A stretch of 64,000 nucleotides of DNA from Ceratotherium simum simum (Eukaryota; Chordata; Mammalia; Perissodactyla; Rhinocerotidae): positions 6,257,611 to 6,321,610 of the forward strand of contig NW_004454239.1 of assembly GCF_000283155.1 (NCBI RefSeq). The letters run 5' to 3'. A model generated the notes under the pieces. That model was not told the origin of the DNA and did not search any database. It saw nothing but the letters and a program-made list of their open reading frames with translations. The position numbers were made by a program, and so were the translations under genes. The first letter of the stretch is position 1, and each line of letters opens with the position of its first letter. Shown in pieces: positions 23,261 through 34,261 of this stretch.

Positions 23261-25070
23261 CTGAGGGCAGTGCTCTACAACCCACGTGTGGGATGCCTGG
23301 AGCTGCTGTCACGAGCCAGCCAGGCCACGTGTGGGCGCGGGGCACGGCCCCTTCCCCACATGAACACCAAGGGCAAAGCCCAAGGGCCTCGTGCCCCCAA
23401 GGGCCAGACCAGCTCACCCAAGTGAACAGCATTTGAAAGCAGAGCATTTAATTTCTGATTATAAAATGTGGTCATTTATAAGTTAATAACATGGACGACT
23501 CAGAAAAGGAAGAAGAGATCTGATGAACAGCAGTACTGAGAGAGTCCTGCCTTCCTCACACGGGAGAGCCGGGAGAGTGCAGCCAGGGCGTGCGAGGCCT
23601 CAGGACAGCCTGGCACATCCTCCTGGAGGGGCACACTGATGCCACGTTTCAGGAAGAAAAACCAGCTTCCCTAAAACACACATGGACATATTATATAGTA
23701 ACATGGAAAATGCACAATTTTTTCAAGATGAAACAGAAGCCTTTGAATAAATGTGCTTATGCAAGAAACTTGACCGTGTCCCAAAGCTGCTAGATTGTGG
23801 AGGGATGGTAGATATTTCTGGAAGAAAGTTGGGGAAGCATGGTTGGTGTCAACTGAGGTTACAGACTCGGATGCCCATTGGGGAAGCAGGCCAGGTGGGG
23901 ACTGGTGCAAGCAGGACCTGGGAACCCATCTGTGGGGGACAGCCCTGCTCAGCTCCCATTAGAGAACAGTAGGCCTAGTGTGGCCCCATCTCCTAATTTT
24001 TCAAGATAATCATAAGATTCTGATTTAAAAAAATATGAAACATATTTTTAAATGTCAGAATAACAGAAAGAATCCAGTCAGCCCCAGCAGAATGGCAGAG
24101 CCAGGCCCTGGCAGTGCCACTGCCCACCGTGTGCACGTGAACTGCACGGCCCACCGAGACCCAGCCGCCCTCCCACCGGAGTAACTCACGTGCCACCGCC
24201 AGGAGGGAGCTTGTTGCAAACTGTAAAGTACTGTAAAAACTGCTACTATTCCCTCAGCAGCAGAAGGAGCGGATCTTCGTGGATCTCAGCACGGACGGGA
24301 GGTCAGGTTCAATCCCAAGGCTAAAAATGTCAACTTAGAAGCTCTGGGTTTGGAGTAAAGAAAGAGTTCTCTCTCCACCATATTTAAAAAAAAAAAAAAC
24401 AGACCCTCATAACCACGCTAGGGCTTCCATCAAGCCTTGAATGAATTCATTTCTAAAATCATCACTCTGAAAATGTTGTCTTAGTTCACTTAGTATTTTT
24501 ATACCAAGTTTGTTTTCTAGTGAGGTCCACCTCGAATATCTTACTGTTTTCCAGAAGCATGCCATCCCAGATCTTGAGAAAGAGGGAGAGAGAAAACCTT
24601 GTGAAATAGTGAACTGAATTGTTTTCTTCCTGGTAAATTCTAGCACTCTAGTAGGTTGTGCAGGTCTGTGGCTCATCCGTCTTGGTGCCAAGCACAGAGC
24701 TGCATTCCCGGACGGTGCAGGAGGTGCGCTGTGACATCTTGAGTGAACGGAGGCCTGCATACGTGATGGACGAGTAAAGGGCTGAATTATGAGGCAGAGA
24801 GCAAGGCCAGCAGCGTCCTGACTGGAGTGACGACAGGGACGAGGAGAAGACACCACTTCCTGGGTGCCTGGTGAGCAGGGGTGGGTATGGCGTGTCAGCG
24901 AAGTAGCCCAGGGTGAGGAGACCGGTGTCACTGGCTCTAGGCTGTCACTGTCTGCTGGTGGGCCCTTTTTGACTCTAGAGCCTCGTCTACTACAGGAGCC
25001 TGCCCTATCCTCCCCTGCCTACCCTGTCCAGAGGCTGTCGGCTGGATAAGTGAGACCATCGGTTTCTTTC
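23260..25070. other. Unique sequence
   Basis: No supported gene. An A-run (about 13 A) sits at 24386. Frames up to 174 codons (24407-24931, minus) lack any family signature. Confidence 0.4.
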
Positions 25071-25074
25071 CTCA

Positions 25075-25900
25075 TTGATGGGTTCATTCATTCATTCAAT
25101 AAATATGTACAGACACCTCCTCTGGGCCAGGCTCTGTGCCAGCACCTGGGGGTCTGAGGATGGGCAAGGTCCTTGTCCTCATGTAGCTTATGTTCTGGAG
25201 TGGGGATGGGGGACACAGTGCTAAGAATAAAATACATCAGATAATTTCAGATAGATGGGGAGGAAAATTAGGACGGGTGGTCAGGGAAGTTCTCTAAAGA
25301 GGTGACATGTGAGCTGAGACCTGAATGACAAGAGGAATGTGATGACCCATGGGAAGGGCATTCCCAGAAGGTCCTGAGGCAGAAATGGGGAACAACGGTC
25401 AGTCCAGTGTGCTTAGAGATGAGCCTCGTTTATCTGAAGGCAAACTCTAGGCTCCTCCAGCCTTCCCAGGGCAGAGCAGCCAGCTAGCCAAGGATCTAGA
25501 GAGGTATCCACACACCCCGCCAACCATGACTCCCGTCTACTGCACTCTGGGCTGCACAGCTGGAAGAGACCAGGCCCTGCTCCGTGGGAATGCACAGTCC
25601 CAGGGAAGAAGGCGCACACACTGGTCATCAGGATGCAGGGAGCAGGATAAGGTCTCTGAGGACATGCATGTCCCACGGGGCATCAGAGTACACTTTGCAG
25701 ACATGAGGTTTAAGCTGGCTGTTGAAGGAAGAGGAGTTCGCCAGAGGAGCAGAGAGTGGGAAGTGCATGTCTGAAGACACAGGGCCTTTGAAAGTGTGGG
25801 GAGCCCGAGGGCTGCGGGGTGCATCTGGACGAGGGGCTGGATGACGTGGCGGAGCTGCAGATGGGAGCAGAGGCCAGGAGGGAGTGGTACAGACGAGGCG
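25075..25900 (-). mobile_element. L2 LINE 3' part (antisense)
   Basis: Begins with the L2 3' terminal repeat in antisense (ttcattcattcattcaataa, 25082-25101), then ctctgggccaggctctgtgc, gatgggcaaggtccttgtcc, ggtggtcagggaagttctct and gagctgagacctgaatgaca in colinear order. A second related stretch at 25640-25900 (catgaggtttaagctggctgttgaaggaagag) continues or repeats it. Confidence 0.7.
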
Positions 25901-26270
25901 GAGAAAGGGGCGCGGAAGGACTCAAGCCAGAGCCACTATCCTCTGGGCGGGATGAGCTAGCAGCCACTTCTGCAGTGGTTTTAGGAGCAGCCGGGAGCAT
26001 TCGTTGGATGAGTACAGCAGCTAGAAACCTCCTGAGGCGGGACCTTCCCTCCAGAACAGGCCACTCCAACCTCTCTAACAACACGGACAGCCGGCCAGCA
26101 CCCCGAGAACACCAGGGAAGCCCTGGCTCGGGCTGACACTGGCCTATTTACTTGTGCTCTACACAAATAGGGATGTCACCTGTCAACAGCTGGGACCCTT
26201 GCACTGCCCTGTCACCGCCTTCAGGCTGAAGGTCCATCTCCGGGCATTGGGTGGGTTGCTTGGGTTCAAA
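25900..26270. other. Unique sequence
   Basis: No gene or repeat recognised. Confidence 0.35.
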
Positions 26271-26274
26271 CCAA

Positions 26275-26475
26275 TAGCAACCACTGTCTCCTTTAGCTAG
26301 CAGCTGTGTACCATCGTATCATTTAATCCTCCTCCCATCCCTGGAAGGTCAGCACAGCTGCCGCCATTCACCTGAGGAAGTGGCCTCAGAAACGCGCACT
26401 GGCCTGCTCCAGGTTTCACAGCCAACAGGTACGGGAGCCGGGGCTGTAGGACTCGAGTCGGGGTACACGAGGTGA
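26275..26475 (-). repeat. MIR SINE (antisense)
   Basis: cgtatcatttaatcctcc, cctgaggaagtggcctcagaa, tccaggtttcacagccaac and cgggagccggggctgtaggactcgag follow antisense MIR from its 3' part to its tRNA-like head. Confidence 0.7.
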
Positions 26476-27590
26476 CTTTAGGGGCTACAAAGACACCATG
26501 TTTTATCCTGCCTTCCTGAAAGCAGTCTCAGATGAGGGCTTGTGTGCAGGGGGTTTACCTGGGAGGCCATCCCGGGAACAGGGGTGAGGGACCAGGGGAG
26601 GAAGACAGCCAAGGACGGGCGGCCGATCCAAGGGTGCAGTCGAGGTGCCAGGGCTGGAAGCAGGACTATAAGATGCAGCTGAGGTGGGGCCTTGCGCCCC
26701 ACGTGCACCTGGAGAGGAGGCAGGCGGAGACGTAAGGTGGAGGCAGACGCTAGCAGATGTGGTCAAGGCCCCAGGCCGAGAACAGTCTTCCTTTACCTTC
26801 CTCATGCAATCCTGAGCTCTGTGAGCTGAGACCCCCCCTCGGGCTGGAGCTGGTCCAGGGAACTGAATCTAGCCCTGAGGTACAAATACCTTTGTGTGTC
26901 ACTGTATTTATTTTACTACTGTCTCCAATTTTGTCAAATGATATGGGTTTCCCATTTATGATAGTTGTAGGAAGTTTCCTTTAAAAACACCTTGTTTAAG
27001 TAAAAGAGGTGAGTGGATGTAATGAACATGTTAGTGAGCAGCAGAGATGGCCAGGGATGTGGCAAAGGTCATGAAGAAGACTCAGGAATGACGGGGAGCC
27101 GGCCCTGTGGCCGGCACTGTGATTGCTGGTCATCACAGACACCAGAGTTTGGGGGGTCAATTAATCCCAGATGCCCTGATCCCCGTGTGCAAGGGGGTCC
27201 TGTCTATAACCAGGCTCCTGCAAAGCAGGGGCGGCTTTCATTACTGATGTTGATAACAACCACAGCAATAACAGTAATCATAAGAGCAGAAATTACCCTG
27301 CCTGGTGCAGCCTTTTGGTGTTTGTCAGCTGCTCCCACACTTCTTGTGGGTTTAGATTGGGGCCCTGTGTCTGCATCTCCCCAAAGGACTCCTTTGGCTT
27401 GAGGAGCCCTGGGCACCCAGGCCTTGTGCAGTGAGCAGCTATGAATTGACTGACTGATTGATCATAAACAGTCACAAGAGGCACTGGGGAGAACCGCCTG
27501 AGCCTGCGTCTCTGCTCACTCACTAGAAACCAGTGATCATGGAGATACTTCTGCCTTCACTGATTAACGTTAAAAATGATAGTGATGTTT
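26475..27590. other. Unique sequence
   Basis: No gene supported. 26880-27005 is AT-rich. The phrase ggagccggccctgtggccgg at 27098-27117 recalls an ERE head but nothing else of the SINE follows. Confidence 0.4.
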
Positions 27591-27594
27591 AACT

Positions 27595-27700
27595 GCTAAC
27601 TCCCCTGGACTGTAAGTCCATGAGTGGGGTCCCTCTCTGCCTGGATCACCGCCTCCAGCTCCTGGCACTCAGCAGGGGCTCAGTAAGTGCTTGGGAGGTG
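27595..27700 (+). mobile_element. L2 LINE 3' end (sense)
   Basis: ctggactgtaagtccatgagtg...cctggcactcagcaggggctcagtaagtgcttgg matches the L2 3' end (gactgtaagctccatgagg...tggcacatagtaggtgctcaataaatg). Confidence 0.75.
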
Positions 27701-28665
27701 AGCATCAGTGTTTTTAAAAGACGATGCCTCCTTTCCACTGGATCTTAGGAGGATGCTGAGGGCAGGAAAGAGACTTGGATTTGCAAGAGCTCTTCCTTGA
27801 TACCCGCGGCCTGGGTGCCTGCTGGATGTTGGGAGGTTTAAAACAGCCATGAGCCCGACAGACCTCTGGACAGTTTAAGTCACTGTGCAAACCTGAGGTG
27901 TGGAGTGTGTGTCATCATCGTGTTGTCACAGTCAAGTCACACTGTGAAATTATAAGCTCTCTAACCTGCACAGATTCAGCAAACGCCATTGCAGAGGGAG
28001 GAGGGCAGAGAAACATTCACATGCCCCCTCCCTCCCCTGCTGGCACCCCCTGCTGAATGGTGCCCCTCCTGCCTGTCCCTGGAGGTTTGTCCACACAGGT
28101 CACCTCCAAGGTGGCTCCCTTCCTGTCCACCAGCTCCTCAGGCTTGGCACTCTGAACTCCCGGGTGTGTGGGGGCTGTTCTGTGGTCCTTCCCCATCCTG
28201 GACATCCCTCGGAGGCAGCCTGGGGCCTGTGTTCTTGGACACACCTCCAGCAGGTACTCCTCTGAGGCTCACCCGGGCAGTGGGGACCCGTCTCCTTGCC
28301 CCTTACTCCCAGCCATTGGTGGATCCCACAAAGCCCAGGGACGCTGGAAACAGGGCCCATTTCTCAGGGTCCCTGAAGGCCCTCAGGCTTCTGGTTCCCC
28401 TTCTTTCACCCCTCAGTGCTCCAGCTCAGAGTGTTGTCCACGCTGGCAGCACGAAGCCTTGCTCTTTGACATCCCATTCTCTCCAAATCTGGACTTTGAG
28501 TCTTGCCCCACCCTCAGGCCTAGGCTTCTGGAAATCTAAAGTCAGAAAAAGTCTCCTTTCTTTGTCTGCTTTCTGCTGCTGTATTTCTGCCCTGGTCCTG
28601 GCTGATGGGAGTGGGATGGACTGAGGGATAAAATGAGAGAGGGGGAGAGGGGAAGATGTTAGAAT
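27700..28665. other. Unique GC-rich sequence, includes the longest open frame
   Basis: The plus-strand frame 27989-28624 (211 codons) is the longest in the window. Its product is proline-, serine- and leucine-rich with no domain I recognise. A second plus-strand frame (28168-28539) and minus-strand frames overlap it. In a GC-rich, pyrimidine-rich region this is expected by chance, so I do not call a gene. Confidence 0.4.
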
Positions 28666-28667
28666 AT

Positions 28668-28868
28668 TATCCCACTATTCTCCTTAGCTAAGACACACTC
28701 TCGTTTAGTTTCTCAAAACAATGCCTTGAGACATGCTTCATTTCTGCTCCCATTTTATAGATGAGGAAGCTGAGGGTTAGTGGGACTGGGTGACTTCCCT
28801 GGGGTCAGTTAGTGAGTAAGAGGCCATGATTCACACCGAGGTCTGTCTGACCCCAGAGCTCACCTTGT
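28668..28868 (-). repeat. MIR SINE (antisense)
   Basis: cccattttatagatgaggaagctgagg at about 28750-28776, then ggtgacttccctggggtcagttagtgag and gtctgtctgaccccagagctc. A well-preserved antisense MIR. Confidence 0.85.
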
Positions 28869-29364
28869 CCCCTCTCCCCCTGCTCAGGGGCAGAGGCAGC
28901 CAGCAGGGCCAGGCAATAGGAAAGTCAGGTAGCCCTGTAGCTTGTTCTCCAGCAGGCATCCTGCTTGGTGTCTGTAGACAGAAGCCCCCTGAAGCTCAAC
29001 GTCCGAGGTTTGCAGAAGCGAGTTTCCTTAGTAACATAGTCCTTGTGATTCAGAGAGTTCAGATTAAGTAGAAATGATTTTTAATTTAATTTCTTTCTTG
29101 GAAAAAAAAATCATCTCTGCCTGCTGGTGTCAACACAGATGGGCTCCCTCTGTTTGGCACTATGGTTTGTTTTGGCATCTGCTGTTCTCTCCTGGTGTCA
29201 CAGAGGGTCAGACCATAAGGAGCAAGCAATGGGGTGTGCTCAGAGCTGGGAAACTGTTCACTTTCAGCTTTCTGCTTCTGAGAGCCTTTTTGGTGTTTGG
29301 CCCCCAAGGAAGGCTATGTCCCCAGGCTCCATTTGTGCCAGGCATGGTGGACCACGCACATCAT

Positions 29365-29530
29365 GCCTTCTTTCATTTATTCTTCACATTATACCTGTTA
29401 TTTCCATTTTATAGACAGTGACACTGAGAAACAGACAGGGAAAGTGACTTAGCTAAGGTCATGCAGCAAGTAAGTAATAGAACCAGGATTTGACTATGGA
29501 CCACCTAATTAGAGACCATTTTCTTAGCCC
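29365..29530 (-). repeat. MIR SINE (antisense)
   Basis: tccattttatagacagtgacactgagaaac, agtgacttagctaaggtcatgcagcaagta and agaaccaggatttgac follow the antisense MIR. It abuts the L1 that begins near 29540. Confidence 0.85.
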
Positions 29531-29948
29531 AGAACCTTCACATAAAAAATTAATAATAAAAGTAATAAGCAAAATGAAAGAGAAGAAATGTAAGTGTACT
29601 GTTGCAAGATTCTTATAAAATATGTGAAGCAGCATAAAAGTAAAATGTGATAAGTTAAAGATGTATATTAATAGAACAAAGAGGTAGTGGAGATGAAATG
29701 GAGATATAAAAAACAAAATTAGTCCATAAAAAAGATAGGGAAAGAAGAAAAAAAGGACAAAAAAACAGATGAAACAAATAACATGATAAACTTAAACATA
29801 TTGATAATTACAATAAATGTAAATGATCTAGACATTATAATTGGAAGGCAGAGAATGTCAGATTGGATATAAAATAAGACCTATCTATATATATTATCTA
29901 AAAGAAGTGTACTTTAAATATAGGGCACAGAGAGGGCAAAAGTAAAAG

Positions 29949-31334
29949 TATGCCGAGGTGTCCTTCAACAGACGAATGGCTAGACAAACTGTGGTATAGC
30001 TGTGCAACAGAATGACCCTGCTCAATAATATGAAGGAATGAGCTATCGAGTACACAACCACATGGATAAATGTTAAATGCACTTTGCTAGATGAAAGAAG
30101 CCAGACCCAAAGGCTATATATTGCATGATTCCATTTTCATGAAATCATAGAAAAAAACAAAACTATGGGGACAGAAAAAAGATCTGTAGTTGCCAGGGGT
30201 GAGGAGTGGGAAGGGGTTAACTACAAAGGGATACACAAGGGAATTTTTAGGGTGGATGAAACTGTTCTGTATGGTCCTAGAGAAGTGGATACATGATTCT
30301 CTGCTCTTTTTCAAAACCCACAGAATTGTACACTACAAAGAACAAACTTTACAGTATGAAATATTTTAAAAAGAAAGAAAAGTCAACCAGGATGTGTGAA
30401 ATAAGATCACCACTGGGGTGAAGGGAAAAGGTGCTGACCAAAATAAAGACAAAAAGAACTGTACATAAATACAGTTCTCTAGTTGGCAAATTTGTTTCTC
30501 ACAGGGGTACAAATTAGCAATTCTGAATCTACATGTATAACTGTTGAGCAAATAAGTTAATAATTTGCAGATAATGGAAGCTAAGTTTCTCACTGTCAGG
30601 GAAAGAAGTTACAAATAAGCAAGAGGGCAGGGAGAAGGACAAACGTTCTGAATTCTAAATAATAAAAGTTACATATATAAAATTTTATATACATACATAT
30701 CTATATATACATATATGTATACACACATCATAACTAAGCTTCAGGCTTTATATGTCTCCCCTGGGAAGGGAGGACTTGGTGACTCACTTCCAATGAACAG
30801 AGTATGGAAAGGGAAAAATACAGTGGAGAAACCTGGCAGACATCACTTCAACCAAGAGATCAAATTTCACATCACTAGCAATGCCACTTGGTATCATTTA
30901 CCCTCGGATATGATTCAATGAGAAGGGCAATTCACCTTCTATAATCACAGTATAACCATGAGAATATATCAGACAAACCCAAATTGAGGAACAGTCTACA
31001 AAATGCCTGACCAATATTCTTCAAAGGTATAAAGGCAATGACAAACAAAGAGACTGAGAAATTGTCACAGATCGGAGGAAACCAAGGAGACGAATGTGGA
31101 CTCTTGGACTGGGTCCGGGAACAGAAAAGTACATTAGTGGAAAATCCAAATAAAGTCTGTAGTTTAGTTAATAATAGCATACCAATGTTAATTTCTTAAT
31201 TATGAAAAATGTACTGTGGTTGTGTAAGATGTTAATATTAGGGAAGGTTGGGTGACGGGTATACAGGAAATTTCAGTACTATCTTTGCAACCTTTCTGTA
31301 AATCTAAAATTTTTCCAAAATAAATGTTTTTTAA
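29949..31334 (+). mobile_element. Second LINE-1 (5'-truncated 3' end) nested inside the first
   Basis: Begins abruptly in the L1 C-terminal coding region (gaggtgtccttcaacagacg), runs through the 3' UTR (agactgagaaattgtcacag; gtagtttagttaataatagc) and ends in an A-rich tail (ccaaaataaatgttttttaa). The 11-bp string aaaagtaaaag occurs at 29938-29948 and 31335-31345, the target-site duplication. The host ORF2 text resumes without loss after it. Confidence 0.85.
30663..30730. repeat. TA/ACAT-rich simple repeat
   Basis: Alternating tatata/catata sequence (atatataaaattttatatac...atacatatatgtatacacac) within the 3' UTR of the nested L1. Confidence 0.7.
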
Positions 31335-33110
31335 AAAAGTAAAAGGATGAAAAATACTTTACCATATAACCATTAATCAAAAGAAAAGCTGAGGCAGCTA
31401 TGTTAGTATCAGACAAAGTAGACTTCAAAATTAGAAATATCACTAGAGTTAAAGAGGTACATTTTATAATGTGTACACATTTAAGTTATAAAATACATTA
31501 AAACAAAAAAAGGAAAGAATTGAAAAGAGAAATGGAAATATTGACAATTATTTTTGGAAATTTCAACACCCATCTATCAGTAATTGAAAGACCAGGCAGA
31601 CCAAAAAAAATCAGTAAAAAATAGATTTGAACAACACTATCACACTGCTTTTGCCAGCTTGCACAGACTAGTGAGAGTGATCTGCGTGCATTTCCTCCCA
31701 GCTCCACGTTTAATGACGTCACATTGGTAGCTTAAGTTTGACTATGATGGGAGTATTTACACCACAGAAGTTATCGAATGCTATGAATTCAAGGCTTTTT
31801 CCCTCCAGGGATCCAGTTAAACATTCTCCAACACCCACTAACTATCAATCAATCAAAACTAAATGACCTTTAGAGAACACCCCAAAACAGTAGAATACAC
31901 ATTTTTTCAAGTGCTTATGGGATATTCACCAAGACAGTCCATACTGTGGCTCATAAAACAAGTTTCAATAAGTTTAAAAGAATTGAAATGATCAGTAGTA
32001 GTTTCTTTGACCACAATGGAACTAAATCAGAAATCAATAACATAAAGGTATCTGGAAAATCCACAAATATTTAAAAATTAATAACATGCTTCTAAATAAC
32101 CCATGGGTCAAAGAAGAGATCACAAGAGAGATAAGAAAATCCTATGGTCTGAAAATATTATGAACTGAATAAAAAGAAAACATATCAAAATATGTGGGTT
32201 ACAGCTAACACAATGATTAAGAGAAGTTTATGACCTTGAATGCTTGTATTTGAAAAGAAGAAAGGACTAAAATCAATGATTTAATCTGTACTTTAAGAAA
32301 TTAGAAAAAGTAAAGCAATTGAAACCCAAAATAAGCAGAAAGAAAGGAAATAATAAAGATTAGACATGAATGACATAGAAACAGACAAACTGAGGAAAAC
32401 TATGAAGACAAAATTTTGTTTTTTAAAGGATCAATAAAATTGACAAAGTTCTAGACAGACTGATCAATCAATAAAAAAAGAGATATACATAAATTACCGG
32501 TATCAGGAGTTAAAGTAGGGATATTACTACATATCCTACAGGCATTAAAAGGAGAATAAGGGGATATTATGAATAACTGTGTGTTGGTAAATTCAACAAT
32601 TTATGTGAAAATGACAAATCCCTTGAAAGATGCAAACTACCAAATCATGCTCAAGAAGAAATAGACAACCTGAATAGCCCTGTATCTATCAAAGTACTTG
32701 AATTCATGATGTAGACACTTCTAACAAATAAAACCTCAAGCCCAGGTGACTTGGATGACTTCTACCATCCGTCTATGGAATAAGCAATATCAATTCTGCA
32801 CAAACGGTCCAGAAAATACAGGAGGAGGAACACGTCCCAACTTATCTTACATGGCCAGCATTAACCTGATGTCAAAGCCGGACAAAGAGATTACCATAAA
32901 AGAAAACTATACGTTCATACACTTCATAAATGTGCATGCAAAAATCTTTAACAAAATTTTAGCAAATCAAATCCAGCGAAATACAAACATAATAATACAT
33001 TATGAGTAAAAGGGGATTACCCAAAGAATGGTAGACTAGTTTAACATCCAAAAATTAATGAATGCAATTCACCTTTTTAACAAGCTTAAAAAAAAGGAAA
33101 AACCATATAT

Positions 33111-33739
33111 AGTCCGTTCTGCTGTAACACTTGTTTTGAAATTTCAATTTGTTTCGACACAATTGATATCTTAGGGAACAATTTGAGCATCATGTGAATT
33201 TTATGTTTGCTTATGCACAATTTTGTTCCTGAGAAACACTAGATGAAAACTGCATCCAGCTGAAATAAGCCATGTAGGGATACGTAAAAAGCGTCAGGCA
33301 CACACCTGGAACACGGACTGCCTGCTATAGTCGACCACGTGTGCTATGAGCCACACCCACCCTCTCCCATCCAATTTCAGCAAACCCGCCTCCTGCCACT
33401 TCCCATTAACTCATAAGCCATTCGCATTCCTCATAACTCATAAACTCATAACTCATACGTGGGTATCTTCTGATACCCACTTCCACAAGCAAACTTTAGG
33501 TCTTTTTCAAGGTAAACATACCATATTTATTGTAGTATTTATGCATTCCTTAGGTATTTAACACGTGTAAAACAGTGCTACCATTTTCATTAAGTTCCCA
33601 TCTTTTTGTGTATATCTCTGATGAAGTTTCCGGGCATTGTGTCCCCCAATTTTCCTACAAGCACTGTGGTGTTCCTTGCAAGATTTTGAATAACATGGTG
33701 CTTTTTAGAAACACGTGTGTTGTGTTAGAGCAGAACTGA
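33111..33739. mobile_element. TIR DNA transposon (mariner/Tigger-like, non-autonomous) nested in LINE-1
   Basis: Host L1 ORF2 text stops at about 33109 and resumes at 33740. The ends are inverted repeats: 33114-33130 (ccgttctgctgtaacac) against the reverse complement of 33722-33738 (cagttctgctctaacac), 15 of 17 bases identical. A TA-rich insertion point (catata) fits a TA-targeting element. There is no transposase frame. The interior contains a short direct repeat (actcataaactcataactca, about 33435) and a perfect hairpin at 33459-33480. Family name not assigned. Confidence 0.75.
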
Positions 33740-34010
33740 TTGCAATTGTCTCAACAGACACAGAAAAAGTATTTTCCAAAATGCAGCACCAGTTCATGAT
33801 AAAAACTTAGCAAACTAAGAATATAAGGGAACTTCCTTAACTAGATTAAGGGCATCTATGAAAAGTCTACAGTTAACATCAAACTTAACGATAAAAGATT
33901 GAATGCTTCCCCCAAGATTAGGAAGTAGGCAAGGATGTCTCTTTTCATCATTTTTATTCAAATTTGTACTAAAGGTCCCATCCAGTACAATAAGTAAAGA
34001 AAAAGAAATA

Positions 34011-34261
34011 GGGGGCCAGCCCTGTGGCGCAAGCGGTTAAGTGCCCACACTCCGCTGTGGCGGCCCGGGGTTCACCGGTTCAGATCCCGGGCACACAGCG
34101 ACGCACTGCTTGTGGAGCCATGCTATGGTGGCGTCCCATATAAAGTAGAGGGAGATTGGCACGGATATTAGCTCAGGGCCAATCTTCCTCAGCAAAAAAA
34201 GAGGAGGATTGGCATCAGATGTTAGCTCAGGGCTGGTCTTCCTCACCAAAAAAAAAAGAGG
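34011..34261 (+). mobile_element. ERE SINE, short type (sense), nested in LINE-1
   Basis: Complete copy: head gggggccagccctgtggcgc, box B-like ggttcagatcc, body, and A-tail at 34247-34256. Perfect 10-bp target duplication aaaagaaata at 34001-34010 and 34262-34271, inside host L1 ORF2 sequence. The youngest-looking insertion in this L1. Confidence 0.97.

Noticed and set aside
27095..27135. A further ERE copy (ggagccggccctgtggccgg)
   Set aside because: Only the head-like 20 bases match. The body phrases and A-tail are absent.
27989..28624. Longest open frame (211 codons, plus strand) as a possible gene
   Set aside because: The product is a Pro/Ser/Leu-rich string with no recognisable domain. 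Other frames overlap it on both strands, and the GC-rich, pyrimidine-rich composition readily gives such frames by chance. No exon-like splice context is evident.
32746..33009. 87-codon frame as a gene
   Set aside because: It is a fragment of LINE-1 ORF2 (MSKPDKE, NKILANQIQ) inside the L1 at 29.5-36.1 kb.
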